DNA of 14,252 nt from DATJPR01 sp035506295 (lineage in GTDB: Bacteria > Bacteroidota > Ignavibacteria > UBA10030 > UBA6906): assembly GCA_035506295.1 (NCBI GenBank), contig DATJPR010000292.1, forward strand, positions 1 to 14,252. Reading direction: 5' to 3'. The position numbers and the translations under genes are program-made. Shown here in pieces: positions 1-5,961 of this stretch. Below the pieces are notes generated by a model that was given only the letters and a program-made list of their open reading frames with translations, had not been told where the DNA came from and searched no databases. Position 1 is the first letter of the stretch, and every line of letters begins with the position of its first letter.

Positions 1-59
1 TGCCCTATCTTGCTCCCTCGAAAACGGCAAAATCATCAGTACGCGCCTCTTCATCCAAA

Positions 60-87
60 TCTAAAATCTAAATTCTAAACTCTAAAA
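60..87. repeat. Heptanucleotide tandem repeat, four copies
   Basis: Four consecutive 7-mers, TCTAAAA, TCTAAAT, TCTAAAC and TCTAAAA, differ only at the last base. The array ends 7 bp before the tRNA-Gly gene. It is AT-rich in a GC-rich window and sits where the tRNA promoter would be, but no clear -35/-10 pair is visible. Bases 1-59 hold nothing I can identify. Confidence 0.8.
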
Positions 88-94
88 TGGCATT

Positions 95-165
95 GCGGGG
101 CTAGTTGATCGGTCCAACGCGAGCTTCCCAAGCTTGAAAGACGGGTTCGACCCCCGTGCCCCGCT
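95..165 (+). tRNA. tRNA-Gly (anticodon CCC)
   Basis: A complete cloverleaf is visible. The 7-bp acceptor stem pairs 95-101 with 158-164. The D-stem pairs 104-107 with 115-118 and its loop contains GG. The anticodon stem pairs 120-124 with 132-136 with one G-U pair, and its loop TTCCCAA (125-131) puts anticodon CCC at 127-129, reading the glycine codon GGG. The variable loop is four bases. The T-stem pairs 141-145 with 153-157 and has loop TTCGACC. The discriminator is T165, as usual for bacterial tRNA-Gly. The 3' CCA is not encoded, so it must be added after transcription. The anticodon arm matches other bacterial CCC glycine tRNAs as I remember them. Confidence 0.95.
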
Positions 166-172
166 CGCCCTT

Positions 173-210
173 CGACGACTTTGCGCATGATGGCAGGTCG
201 TCGTTCTTTT
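173..210 (+). terminator. Rho-independent terminator of tRNA-Gly
   Basis: CGACGAC (173-179) pairs with GTCGTCG (197-203). The stem extends inward by a T-G and a T-A pair and two more pairs across a one-base bulge. It is followed at once by TTCTTTT (204-210). It starts 8 bp after the tRNA 3' end, as expected for a single-gene tRNA transcript. Confidence 0.6.
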
Positions 211-354
211 GAGAAGCTGATGCATATTGCGGGGGTCGCCGACCCTCCGTGTTCTTCGGTGTCGTTTAGCGCGAGCTTCCCAAAGCCCGTTCCACCTTCT
301 AGGATTCCGCTCACGGGCGGGATTCGGAAAGCGAATCTGGACTTGAAAGACGGG

Positions 355-381
355 TCCCGCCTAGGTGATACCTAGGCGGGA
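355..381. repeat. Perfect 12-bp hairpin inside the split tRNA copy
   Basis: Bases 355-366 pair without mismatch with 370-381 around a three-base GAT loop. The hairpin begins directly after the 5' T-stem block of the interrupted tRNA, so it opens the third insert. The string GCGGGATTC at its 3' side (376-384) also occurs at 317-325 in the second insert, suggesting related inserted elements. Confidence 0.75.
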
Positions 382-443
382 TTCTCGTTCCGACTTCGAG
401 GTTAGCTGCGCCTACGGCTTGCTAACCTCGGTCGGAACGGAAT
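381..443. repeat. Long palindromic hairpin inside the split tRNA copy
   Basis: CGTTCCGAC (386-394) pairs with GTCGGAACG (431-439), and CGAGGTTAGC (397-406) pairs with GCTAACCTCG (421-430), leaving only a two-base bulge. ATTC (381-384) pairs with GAAT (440-443) outside a one-base bulge. The total is 23 pairs around a 14-base loop. It ends at the T-loop block of the tRNA copy. It resembles a small palindromic mobile repeat and has no coding capacity. Confidence 0.75.
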
Positions 444-469
444 TCGACCCCCGTGCCCCGCTCCGGACT

Positions 470-507
470 CAGCGACTTAGCGACAACCGCTAGGTCGCTG
501 CTGTTTT
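470..507 (+). terminator. Terminator-like hairpin just upstream of the chitinase
   Basis: CAGCGAC (470-476) pairs with GTCGCTG (494-500). Five further pairs, one of them T-G, bring the stem to 12 pairs around a seven-base loop, and CTGTTTT follows (501-507). It stands after the split tRNA copy just as the terminator at 173-210 stands after the intact tRNA, and the two stems look related. It ends 14 bases before the chitinase start codon, so a chitinase transcript starting upstream would have to read through it. Confidence 0.55.
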
Positions 508-521
508 ACCCTGAAGGCCAT

Positions 522-1649
522 ATGAAACCACTTCCCACCGTCCTCCTCCTTGCTGCAGCGTGTCTCTGCTCCTCGCCTCAGGTGCAGGCGTCAGGAAAGC
601 CCGGAGCCCCCGGCTTTGTCGTGGTTGCGTATTGGGCAGGGCGCGATGCAGAAATCGATCGCTATCCCATCGACGAACTGACCAACATCAACTACAGTTT
701 CGTACACCTCGTCGGCAATCAGGTCGCGATCAGAGGGAAACGGGACAGCACCACCATCGCCCGGCTCGTCGCACTGAAGAAAACGCATCCCGGATTGAAG
801 ATCGCCGTTTCCCTCGGCGGATGGGGCGGGTGTGAAACGTGCTCCGATGTCTTTTCGACCGAATCGGGCCGGAGAGAATTTGCCCTTTCTGCGAAGGCGT
901 TGTTGGACCGGTTCGACCTTGACGGGATCGATCTGGACTGGGAGTATCCTGCGATCGCCGGTTTTCCCGGTCACAAATTCGCGCCGGAGGACCGCCGCAA
1001 TTTCACACTCTTGCTTCACCAGCTCCGGCTCGTCCTGGGTGAACGTGCCGAGATCACTTTTGCCGCCGGCGGACTCCCCGACTACTTGACGGAGTCGGTG
1101 GAATGGACCGGGGTTGCTCCTCTTGTCACAAGGATCTATCTGATGACGTATGATCTCGTGAATGCGATGAGCACCGTGACCGGGAATCATACTCCATTGT
1201 ATTCGACACCCGCTCAGATGCCGTCTGTTGACTACGATGTGCGATATCTGGATTCCGTCGGCGTCCCGCGGGAGAAGATCGTCGTCGGTGCGGCATTCTA
1301 CGGTCGTGTTTGGTCCGGCGTACCTGACACCAACAACGGCATGTATCAGAGCGGCAAATTTGAAAGCTACATCAACTTCAAAGACCTGGACACATACTGG
1401 GCTCGCCATCCCGGGTTCACCTTGCTCTGGGATTCCACTGCTTCGGCGCCGTATGCGTACAATCGGCGCGAACTTCTCTTCGCGACATGGGACGATCGTC
1501 GATCCGTTTCCCTGAAGACGGGGTATGCCCTGGACCACGGCCTGGGCGGCATCATGTTCTGGGAGCTGCACGGTGATCAGCCACACGGCGGGCTTCTCGA
1601 CGCGATCGATTCCACAATCAAGACCTCGAAAATCCACTTCCCGCGGTAA
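522..1649 (+). CDS. Secreted family 18 glycoside hydrolase (chitinase)
   Basis: The protein has 375 residues. The GH18 signature DGIDLDWE is at residues 134-141, with Glu141 as the expected acid catalyst. The other barrel motifs are also present: SLGG at 97-100, LMTYD at 207-211 and the late-strand FWE with Trp347. By family knowledge it hydrolyses beta-1,4-GlcNAc links in chitin or related glycans by substrate-assisted catalysis. Residues 1-23 form a signal peptide (MKP, then a Leu/Ala-rich core, ending near VQA-S), so it is exported. I chose the ATG at 522, not the in-frame upstream one at 453, because 453 lies inside the tRNA-like block, while 522 has GAAGG at 513-517 and begins the signal peptide. 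It is a bare catalytic domain without a visible chitin-binding module or T9SS domain. An endo-N-acetylglucosaminidase activity cannot be excluded. Confidence 0.9.
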   Translation: MKPLPTVLLLAAACLCSSPQVQASGKPGAPGFVVVAYWAGRDAEIDRYPIDELTNINYSFVHLVGNQVAIRGKRDSTTIARLVALKKTHPGLKIAVSLGGWGGCETCSDVFSTESGRREFALSAKALLDRFDLDGIDLDWEYPAIAGFPGHKFAPEDRRNFTLLLHQLRLVLGERAEITFAAGGLPDYLTESVEWTGVAPLVTRIYLMTYDLVNAMSTVTGNHTPLYSTPAQMPSVDYDVRYLDSVGVPREKIVVGAAFYGRVWSGVPDTNNGMYQSGKFESYINFKDLDTYWARHPGFTLLWDSTASAPYAYNRRELLFATWDDRRSVSLKTGYALDHGLGGIMFWELHGDQPHGGLLDAIDSTIKTSKIHFPR

Positions 1650-1699
1650 CCCGCTTTCCCGCATCTGATCTCCTTCCGGCGCCATGCACCTTCTTGCGT

Positions 1700-1770
1700 T
1701 GGGACGCCACAACTGCGGGGATTCGTCCCCCAAGTGCGGGAGAAAACAATTCCTGCACAGTGGCGTCCCA
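1700..1770. repeat. 71-bp three-way-junction inverted-repeat element
   Basis: TGGGACGCCAC (1700-1710) and GTGGCGTCCCA (1760-1770) form a perfect 11-bp outer stem. It encloses two further hairpins: GGGGA-TTCG-TCCCC (1717-1730, TTCG loop) and an 8-bp stem pairing 1734-1741 with 1751-1758 around a nine-base loop. Only short joints remain unpaired. It lies in the gap between the chitinase and the surface protein. The geometry resembles REP/BIME-type elements moved by IS200-like (REP-associated) transposases, but no transposase is in this window. The rest of 1650-1907 shows nothing beyond the ribosome binding site at its end. Confidence 0.75.
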
Positions 1771-1907
1771 TCCGCCGATTCTTCTCCGCCGATCTGGCGA
1801 ATCCGCCCCTTTTTGCGGCTTCCATCGCGGCATGCATGGCATGAGACTTGACCTTGAGTGGCACGGCTTCAACAATACCATCATCAATCTGAGAGGGGAG
1901 TAACACG

Positions 1908-3896
1908 ATGAGGACAGCGTACCGATTCATGGTTCTGGCGGGACTGATGGCGATGGCCGTGACGGTGTTTGCCGAGCCACCAATTATAGCCCCGCCGACG
2001 CCGACAGATCTCGCGGCGTCGTTCGAATTGCATGGACTCTATTCCTTCGTCCATTTGAAATGGGACGCACCGATGGCGGGATTGTTCTTCCGCGTTTATC
2101 GATCGGTGGACGACTCCACCTCGTTCACGCCGCTGAGCGTGACGAACACCAGGGCGTATGACGATTACCTCGTGGCTCTCGGGCACACCTACTATTATTA
2201 TGTGGTGTCGCTGGCGGTGGACGGTGGAGGGGTCATTGAGAGCCCGCCCAGTGCCATGGTGAAAATCTCGGTCGGGTCCGGTTCATCGGTTCCTCACGGT
2301 ATTGTCGAGGGCACGGTGACCGACAGCGTTTCCGGTCAGCCCCTGCCGATGGTGCAAGTGTTCTTCTATCGATTCTTCCCCATGTCCATGCGCCCGATGA
2401 TCCCGGTGCTCCCGATTCCCCCTGCGGTCTGGACGGACTCCGCCGGGCACTATATGGCCGCGCTGGACACCGGAATGTATTTCATCCGTGCCGTCGCATG
2501 GCGCGCAAGCGACACTTCGATCCAGTATGTCCCCGAGTGGTTTGACGACGCTCTGACGATCGACAAGGCGACGAAGGTCAATGTCGCCGATAGCTCGACC
2601 TTCACCGCGGATTTCGATCTGGCACGCGTGATACCGCCTGTCAAAGTCCATCTGAGCGGCGTCGTTCGCGACTCTGCCGGGAATCCGCTGAACCACGCGA
2701 CCGTCGCCATCCTGCGTTCCATCCAGGACCTGCGGACCGATGTGGCCGCGGGGAACATGCAGCCGGGTGATGTGGCAGGCATGGATATCGATGGCTGCGG
2801 GTTCGAGCGGGGCGTTGTCTGGGTGGGTCAAACGGATACGCTCGGCCAGTACCAGGCGACCGTCCTCGCAGGAAAGCCGTATGTCGTCGAAGCAATCAAG
2901 AAGTTCTATCAGGTTCAGTTCTTCGATCACAAGAACTCGCCGAGCGAAGCCAATATCCTCACGTTGAGCGGAGACACGACGGGGATCGACTTCAATCTGA
3001 ACCTGATTCCCTCGATCAACAACAGCGTTGCCGGAACAGTCAAGGATTCGACAGGCATGGGCGTCCAGTCCCGCATCCTGCTGATCCCGCTCCGACCGCA
3101 GCCGGCGGCGCTTGCCGTGCGCTTCACCAACACGGATTCGTCCGGCGCGTATCTCTTCGATCACGTGAAGGGCGGCAAGTATCTCGCGCTGGCGATTCCT
3201 TATGACAATTTTGCCCCGGCATTCTACAAAGCCGGCGCCTTCGGTGTGATCCATTGGAAGGATGCCGACACGATCACGGTGGCGGGAGCTGTCTCAGGAA
3301 TCGACATCGGCGTCGTGCCGGTGCAGACGAACGGCGTGGTCACCGTTCACGGCCGGGTCCTGACAAACAATTCTGCGGCGCTTGAGGGTGCAAACGTGTT
3401 CCTGGTCGACGGACAGGGCGGCATCGGTGGATACGGGATGTCCGATGCGACCGGCGCGTTCAGCATCAGCATGGTGTCGGCCGGCACGTATTCGCTCGTG
3501 GTGGACAAGGAAGGATATTCTTCTTCGACGTCGTCCTTGCCGGTGAGCGGAATGTCGTACAACGTGCCCGTTGCGGATGTCACCGTGACTTCCGAATCGC
3601 CGACGAGCGTTCCCCAGTCGAACGCGTCACCGCTGACGTATCAGCTTGAGCAGAATTACCCGAATCCGTTCAACCCGACGACGGTGATTCAGTACTCACT
3701 GCCCCAGGCCACGAAAGTCACGCTGCGCGTGTTCAACATCCTGGGCCAGGAAGTGGCGACGCTCGTGAATGCACTTGAACCGGCCGGAACGTACCGTGCG
3801 GTGCTGGATGGCCATGCCCTTGCTTCCGGTGTGTACATCTATCGCCTGCAGGCGGGATCGTTCACGGACGCGAAACGGATGGTTCTCGTGAAGTAG
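1908..3896 (+). CDS. T9SS-exported multidomain surface protein (FN3 plus carboxypeptidase-regulatory-like repeats)
   Basis: The protein has 662 residues. A signal peptide covers residues 1-22 (hydrophobic core, cleavage near VFA-E). Residues about 30-122 read as a fibronectin type III domain (LKWDAP, FRVYRS, YYYYVVSLAVD). Four carboxypeptidase-regulatory-like beta domains follow, starting near 131 (GIVEGTVTDSVSGQPLP), 246 (VHLSGVVRDSAGNPL), 372 (NSVAGTVKDSTG) and 478 (VTVHGRVLTNNSAALEG), each with a D-S-x-G-x-Y or related turn. Residues about 578-662 are a type A T9SS sorting domain (NYPNPFNPTT, LGQEVATLV, AGTY, ASGVYIYRL, KRMVLVK). It should cross the outer membrane through T9SS and be surface-anchored or released. 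No enzyme domain is visible, so a structural, adhesive or polymer-binding role is likely. The start is supported by GAGGGGAG at 1892-1899. Confidence 0.88.
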   Translation: MRTAYRFMVLAGLMAMAVTVFAEPPIIAPPTPTDLAASFELHGLYSFVHLKWDAPMAGLFFRVYRSVDDSTSFTPLSVTNTRAYDDYLVALGHTYYYYVVSLAVDGGGVIESPPSAMVKISVGSGSSVPHGIVEGTVTDSVSGQPLPMVQVFFYRFFPMSMRPMIPVLPIPPAVWTDSAGHYMAALDTGMYFIRAVAWRASDTSIQYVPEWFDDALTIDKATKVNVADSSTFTADFDLARVIPPVKVHLSGVVRDSAGNPLNHATVAILRSIQDLRTDVAAGNMQPGDVAGMDIDGCGFERGVVWVGQTDTLGQYQATVLAGKPYVVEAIKKFYQVQFFDHKNSPSEANILTLSGDTTGIDFNLNLIPSINNSVAGTVKDSTGMGVQSRILLIPLRPQPAALAVRFTNTDSSGAYLFDHVKGGKYLALAIPYDNFAPAFYKAGAFGVIHWKDADTITVAGAVSGIDIGVVPVQTNGVVTVHGRVLTNNSAALEGANVFLVDGQGGIGGYGMSDATGAFSISMVSAGTYSLVVDKEGYSSSTSSLPVSGMSYNVPVADVTVTSESPTSVPQSNASPLTYQLEQNYPNPFNPTTVIQYSLPQATKVTLRVFNILGQEVATLVNALEPAGTYRAVLDGHALASGVYIYRLQAGSFTDAKRMVLVK

Positions 3897-3902
3897 CAAC
3901 AC

Positions 3903-3930
3903 ACAGCAGACAGCGGACAGCGGACAGTCG
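3903..3930. repeat. Heptanucleotide tandem repeat, about four copies
   Basis: ACAGCAG, ACAGCGG, ACAGCGG and ACAGTCG follow one another starting 7 bp after the stop codon of the surface protein. Period and copy number match the unrelated TCTAAAN array at 60-87. GACAGTC (3923-3929) can also pair with GACTGTC (3958-3964). Confidence 0.65.
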
Positions 3931-4011
3931 ATGGTGAGAAGTGAACAGGGGTAGGGGGACTGTCGAATGGTTCGATGAACTGGCCTTCTGATCGTGCTGT
4001 TGGTGGGAGAC

Positions 4012-4044
4012 ACAGGGCGGCGCCGGAAACGGTGGCCGCCCTGT
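4012..4044 (+). terminator. GAAA-capped hairpin, possible terminator
   Basis: ACAGGGCGGC (4012-4021) pairs with GCCGCCCTGT (4035-4044). After a small internal loop, CCG (4023-4025) pairs with CGG (4030-4032) across a GAAA tetraloop. The hairpin is very stable and lies 116 bp after the surface-protein stop. Only a weak, mixed pyrimidine tail follows, so termination is plausible but unproven. It could also be a processing or stability element. Confidence 0.45.
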
Positions 4045-4046
4045 TG

Positions 4047-4117
4047 GCTGAGTCTTCTTCTCCAAGTCCCGCGCTCTCGCCCTCTCGCCCTCCCTTCCTC
4101 TCCCCCTCGCCCTGCCC
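4047..4117. other. Polypyrimidine tract with an 8-bp repeat
   Basis: The plus strand here is almost entirely C and T, with two exact copies of CTCTCGCC (4074-4089) and several CCCTC/CGCCCTG variants to 4117. No reading frame on either strand looks like a gene. Such mirror-like purine/pyrimidine asymmetry can slip or form non-B structures. The rest of 3897-4189 holds the heptamer repeat, the hairpin at 4012-4044 and the promoter-proximal dyad at 4139-4178. Confidence 0.5.
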
Positions 4118-4138
4118 AAACGGCTGATGCCCCGCCTT

Positions 4139-4178
4139 CCTTGACATCGTAAATTGTATCTGTCATTTCACGTCAAGG
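4139..4178 (+). promoter_or_regulatory. Dyad-symmetric upstream region of the protease operon
   Basis: TTGACA (4141-4146) matches a -35 hexamer but has no good -10 at the right distance. It lies in a dyad: TGACA (4142-4146) with TGTCA (4161-4165), and an outer arm CCTTGAC (4139-4145) with GTCAAGG (4172-4178), the last overlapping the ribosome binding site. It could be an operator for the NarL-type regulator encoded by the third gene, or an RNA hairpin masking the ribosome site. This is inference from symmetry only. Confidence 0.3.
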
Positions 4179-4189
4179 AGAACCTTTGT

Positions 4190-5110
4190 ATGAGTAAGTC
4201 AGAATCGCCTCTTGCCTCGTTTTCTGATGCCATTGCGGAGCTTGTTGCCGGCGCAAGCGCACCCGTCGTCGCCGTGCAGGGGCGGAGATCGATGTATTCC
4301 AGCGGTGTGCTTTGGAAGGAAGGGATCGTGGTCTCGGCGGCACACACGATCAGAAGAGATGAAGACATCGCGGTGACCCTGGCGGAGGGATCTCTTGCCA
4401 GGGCAAAGCTGGTGGGAAAAGATCCCGGATCAGATCTCGCCGTCCTTTCTCTTGAGCCCGCATCGGGATCGCCGGTGAAGAACGCCGCAAGCGATGCCGT
4501 CCGCATTGGCGATATGGCCATCATCGTGGGACGCTCGCCGAACAGCGGACCGAATGCGAGCGTCGGCATCATGAGCGCCGTGTCGGGCCCATGGCGCACA
4601 TGGAGAGGCGGCCGGCTCGACCAGTACCTGCGCATCGGGGCAACGCTCTTTGCAGGATCCAGCGGCGGAGCCGTCGTCGATCAGACCGGCCGCGTCGTGG
4701 GGATTGCGACAAACGCCCTCTCGCGCGTGGCGGCTCTTGCTGTGCCTTCTTCGACCGTTCACCGGATCGTCGATGTTATTCTTAAGAAGGGGGCAGTTCC
4801 CACAGCGTATCTGGGGATCGGCCTTCACCCGGTCCCCGTCCCTGAGAACCTCCAGCAGCGGCTCAACATCAAGAACGTGCAGGGACTGATGATCCTTGCG
4901 GTCGACGCCGGCGCACCCGCTGAATCCGCGGGCATTCTCATCGGAGACATCGTTGTTGCCGTGGAGGGCGTATCTGTCGATAATCTCGAAGATCTCCAAT
5001 CCGTCCTCGGTCCGGAGAGCATCGGGAAAAACCTCCGGTTCCGTCTCATTCGTGGCGGAGAATCAAAAGAGGTCGTCGTGACGCCCGGAGAACGGAGATC
5101 AGCGCAATGA
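4190..5110 (+). CDS. HtrA/DegP-like trypsin-fold serine protease with PDZ domain, no signal peptide (first of pair)
   Basis: The protein has 306 residues. The N-terminal half is a trypsin-like S1C domain with a complete triad: His52 (VVSAAHT), Asp82 (GSDLAVL) and Ser158 (FAGSSGGAVVD, with GSSGG replacing the usual GNSGG). Residues about 205-300 form one PDZ domain (YLGIGL near 207, then GAPAESAGILIGDIVVAVEG at 241-260). HtrA proteases normally degrade or chaperone misfolded periplasmic proteins. This one has no signal peptide or membrane anchor, so it probably works in the cytoplasm. I chose the ATG at 4190, not an in-frame one at 4154, because AAGGAG (4175-4180) precedes it with nine-base spacing. 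The stop overlaps the next start in an ATGA, so the genes are translationally coupled. Confidence 0.88.
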   Translation: MSKSESPLASFSDAIAELVAGASAPVVAVQGRRSMYSSGVLWKEGIVVSAAHTIRRDEDIAVTLAEGSLARAKLVGKDPGSDLAVLSLEPASGSPVKNAASDAVRIGDMAIIVGRSPNSGPNASVGIMSAVSGPWRTWRGGRLDQYLRIGATLFAGSSGGAVVDQTGRVVGIATNALSRVAALAVPSSTVHRIVDVILKKGAVPTAYLGIGLHPVPVPENLQQRLNIKNVQGLMILAVDAGAPAESAGILIGDIVVAVEGVSVDNLEDLQSVLGPESIGKNLRFRLIRGGESKEVVVTPGERRSAQ

Positions 5111-5961
5111 CGTTTCCAGAAGGGTTCGGCGAGATTGTCGAGAAGCTGAGGCGTTCGACGGTTGTTGTCGCCTCTTCCGGGCGCGGTGGCGGCTCGGGGT
5201 TTGTCACCGACGAAGGTGGGATTGTTGTTACGAATGCCCACGTTGTATCGACCCGCGTCGTGCAAGTGCAGTTGTGGGATGGGGAGATGCGCGAGGCGCG
5301 GGTCCTGGCCCGGGGTGGAGACGTTGATCTCGCCTTGCTGAAGATTCCGCCGGGCGGACTGGCTCCTGTGCGTTTCGCTGAATCCGCTGAACTCCGAAAG
5401 GGAGATTTTGTGATTGCAGTGGGGAATCCTTTTGGGTTTATTGGTGCAGTGACGACGGGGACCGTGAGAAGTGTTGGACCGGTGAGAGGCCTGGGCGAAG
5501 ACTTCTATGTTCATGCGGCAATCCGGCTGGCACCGGGAAACTCCGGCGGCCCGCTTAGCAATGCGCGTGGGGAAGTGGTCGGCGTGAATTCGATGGTCGT
5601 CGGGAACACGGCGCTGTCCATTCCCGCGTCAAGAGTCCGGGAATTCATGAACCGCGCACGGATGGAAGCCACGCTCGGAGTCCTGGGCAGAAGGGTGCCG
5701 TTGTCGCTCAACGGCTCTCCCCATATCGGACTTGTCATCATGGAAATCCAACGCGAGAGCAGCGCCGAGGCGGCGGCGCTTCTTCCGGGCGACATTATTA
5801 TCGGCGTAAACGACCGCCTGTTCCTCAACGTCACCGACGTCGATGAGGCGTTCCGATCGGAAGGTGAGCGGATGATGCGGCTGCAGTTTGTGAGGGGAGA
5901 CCGGACGCACATCAGAAGTGTGACTCTGGTGCTCCATCCCCGGCGGAACCAGGCGGCATGA
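5107..5961 (+). CDS. HtrA/DegP-like trypsin-fold serine protease with PDZ domain, no signal peptide (second of pair)
   Basis: The protein has 284 residues. The trypsin-like domain carries His45 (VVTNAHVV), Asp74 (GDVDLALLKI) and Ser146 (APGNSGGPL), a full and canonical HtrA triad with the GNPFG motif at 106-110. Residues about 207-278 are a PDZ domain (GLVIMEIQ, AAALLPGDIIIGVND). It also lacks an export signal. It is clearly diverged from its upstream neighbour in sequence but has the same architecture, so the pair may form mixed oligomers or divide the work of sensing and cleavage. The start ATG overlaps the previous stop (ATGA), and the stop overlaps the next start in the same way. Confidence 0.9.
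   Translation: MTFPEGFGEIVEKLRRSTVVVASSGRGGGSGFVTDEGGIVVTNAHVVSTRVVQVQLWDGEMREARVLARGGDVDLALLKIPPGGLAPVRFAESAELRKGDFVIAVGNPFGFIGAVTTGTVRSVGPVRGLGEDFYVHAAIRLAPGNSGGPLSNARGEVVGVNSMVVGNTALSIPASRVREFMNRARMEATLGVLGRRVPLSLNGSPHIGLVIMEIQRESSAEAAALLPGDIIIGVNDRLFLNVTDVDEAFRSEGERMMRLQFVRGDRTHIRSVTLVLHPRRNQAA

Larger units (their letters stand above)
226..463 (+). pseudogene. Interrupted second copy of tRNA-Gly(CCC)
   Basis: Four blocks identical to the intact tRNA upstream occur in the same order, separated by unrelated sequence. They are 226-234 (flank plus six bases of the 5' acceptor strand), 270-283 (base before the anticodon stem, its 5' strand and the loop with CCC), 342-354 (3' anticodon strand, variable loop, 5' T-stem) and 443-463 (T-loop, 3' T-stem, 3' acceptor strand, TC). 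The D-arm and one base of the 3' anticodon strand are missing. Each spacer (235-269, 284-341, 355-442) can form hairpins. As read, the transcript could not fold into a tRNA without losing the inserts, and even then it would lack a D-arm. I call it a disrupted duplicate. The perfect identity of the blocks is unusual for an old pseudogene. Confidence 0.7.

Noticed and set aside
60..87. CRISPR-like array
   Set aside because: The units are 7 bp and directly adjacent with no spacers. The same applies to 3903-3930.
75..375. Short frames on both strands over the tRNA region
   Set aside because: They overlap the intact tRNA and the duplicated tRNA blocks, and the predicted peptides share only the translated tRNA sequence.
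226..463. Functional tRNA with introns
   Set aside because: Bacterial tRNA introns are single group I or II insertions. These inserts lack such cores, and joining the blocks still leaves no D-arm.
229..507. T-box riboswitch controlling the chitinase
   Set aside because: The region contains tRNA sequence itself rather than sequence complementary to tRNA, and I see no specifier loop or T-box antiterminator. A chitinase is also not a usual T-box target.
591..1733. Long open frame on the minus strand opposite the chitinase
   Set aside because: It lies wholly against a convincing GH18 gene, has no domain-like pattern or ribosome site, and is explained by GC-rich third positions.
1694..1903. 69-codon plus-strand frame between chitinase and surface protein
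   Set aside because: It runs through the 71-bp inverted-repeat element and has no ribosome site or motif.
2283..3254. Long minus-strand frame opposite the T9SS surface protein
   Set aside because: Arg/His/Asp-rich composition without motifs, and the opposite strand has clear repeated beta domains.
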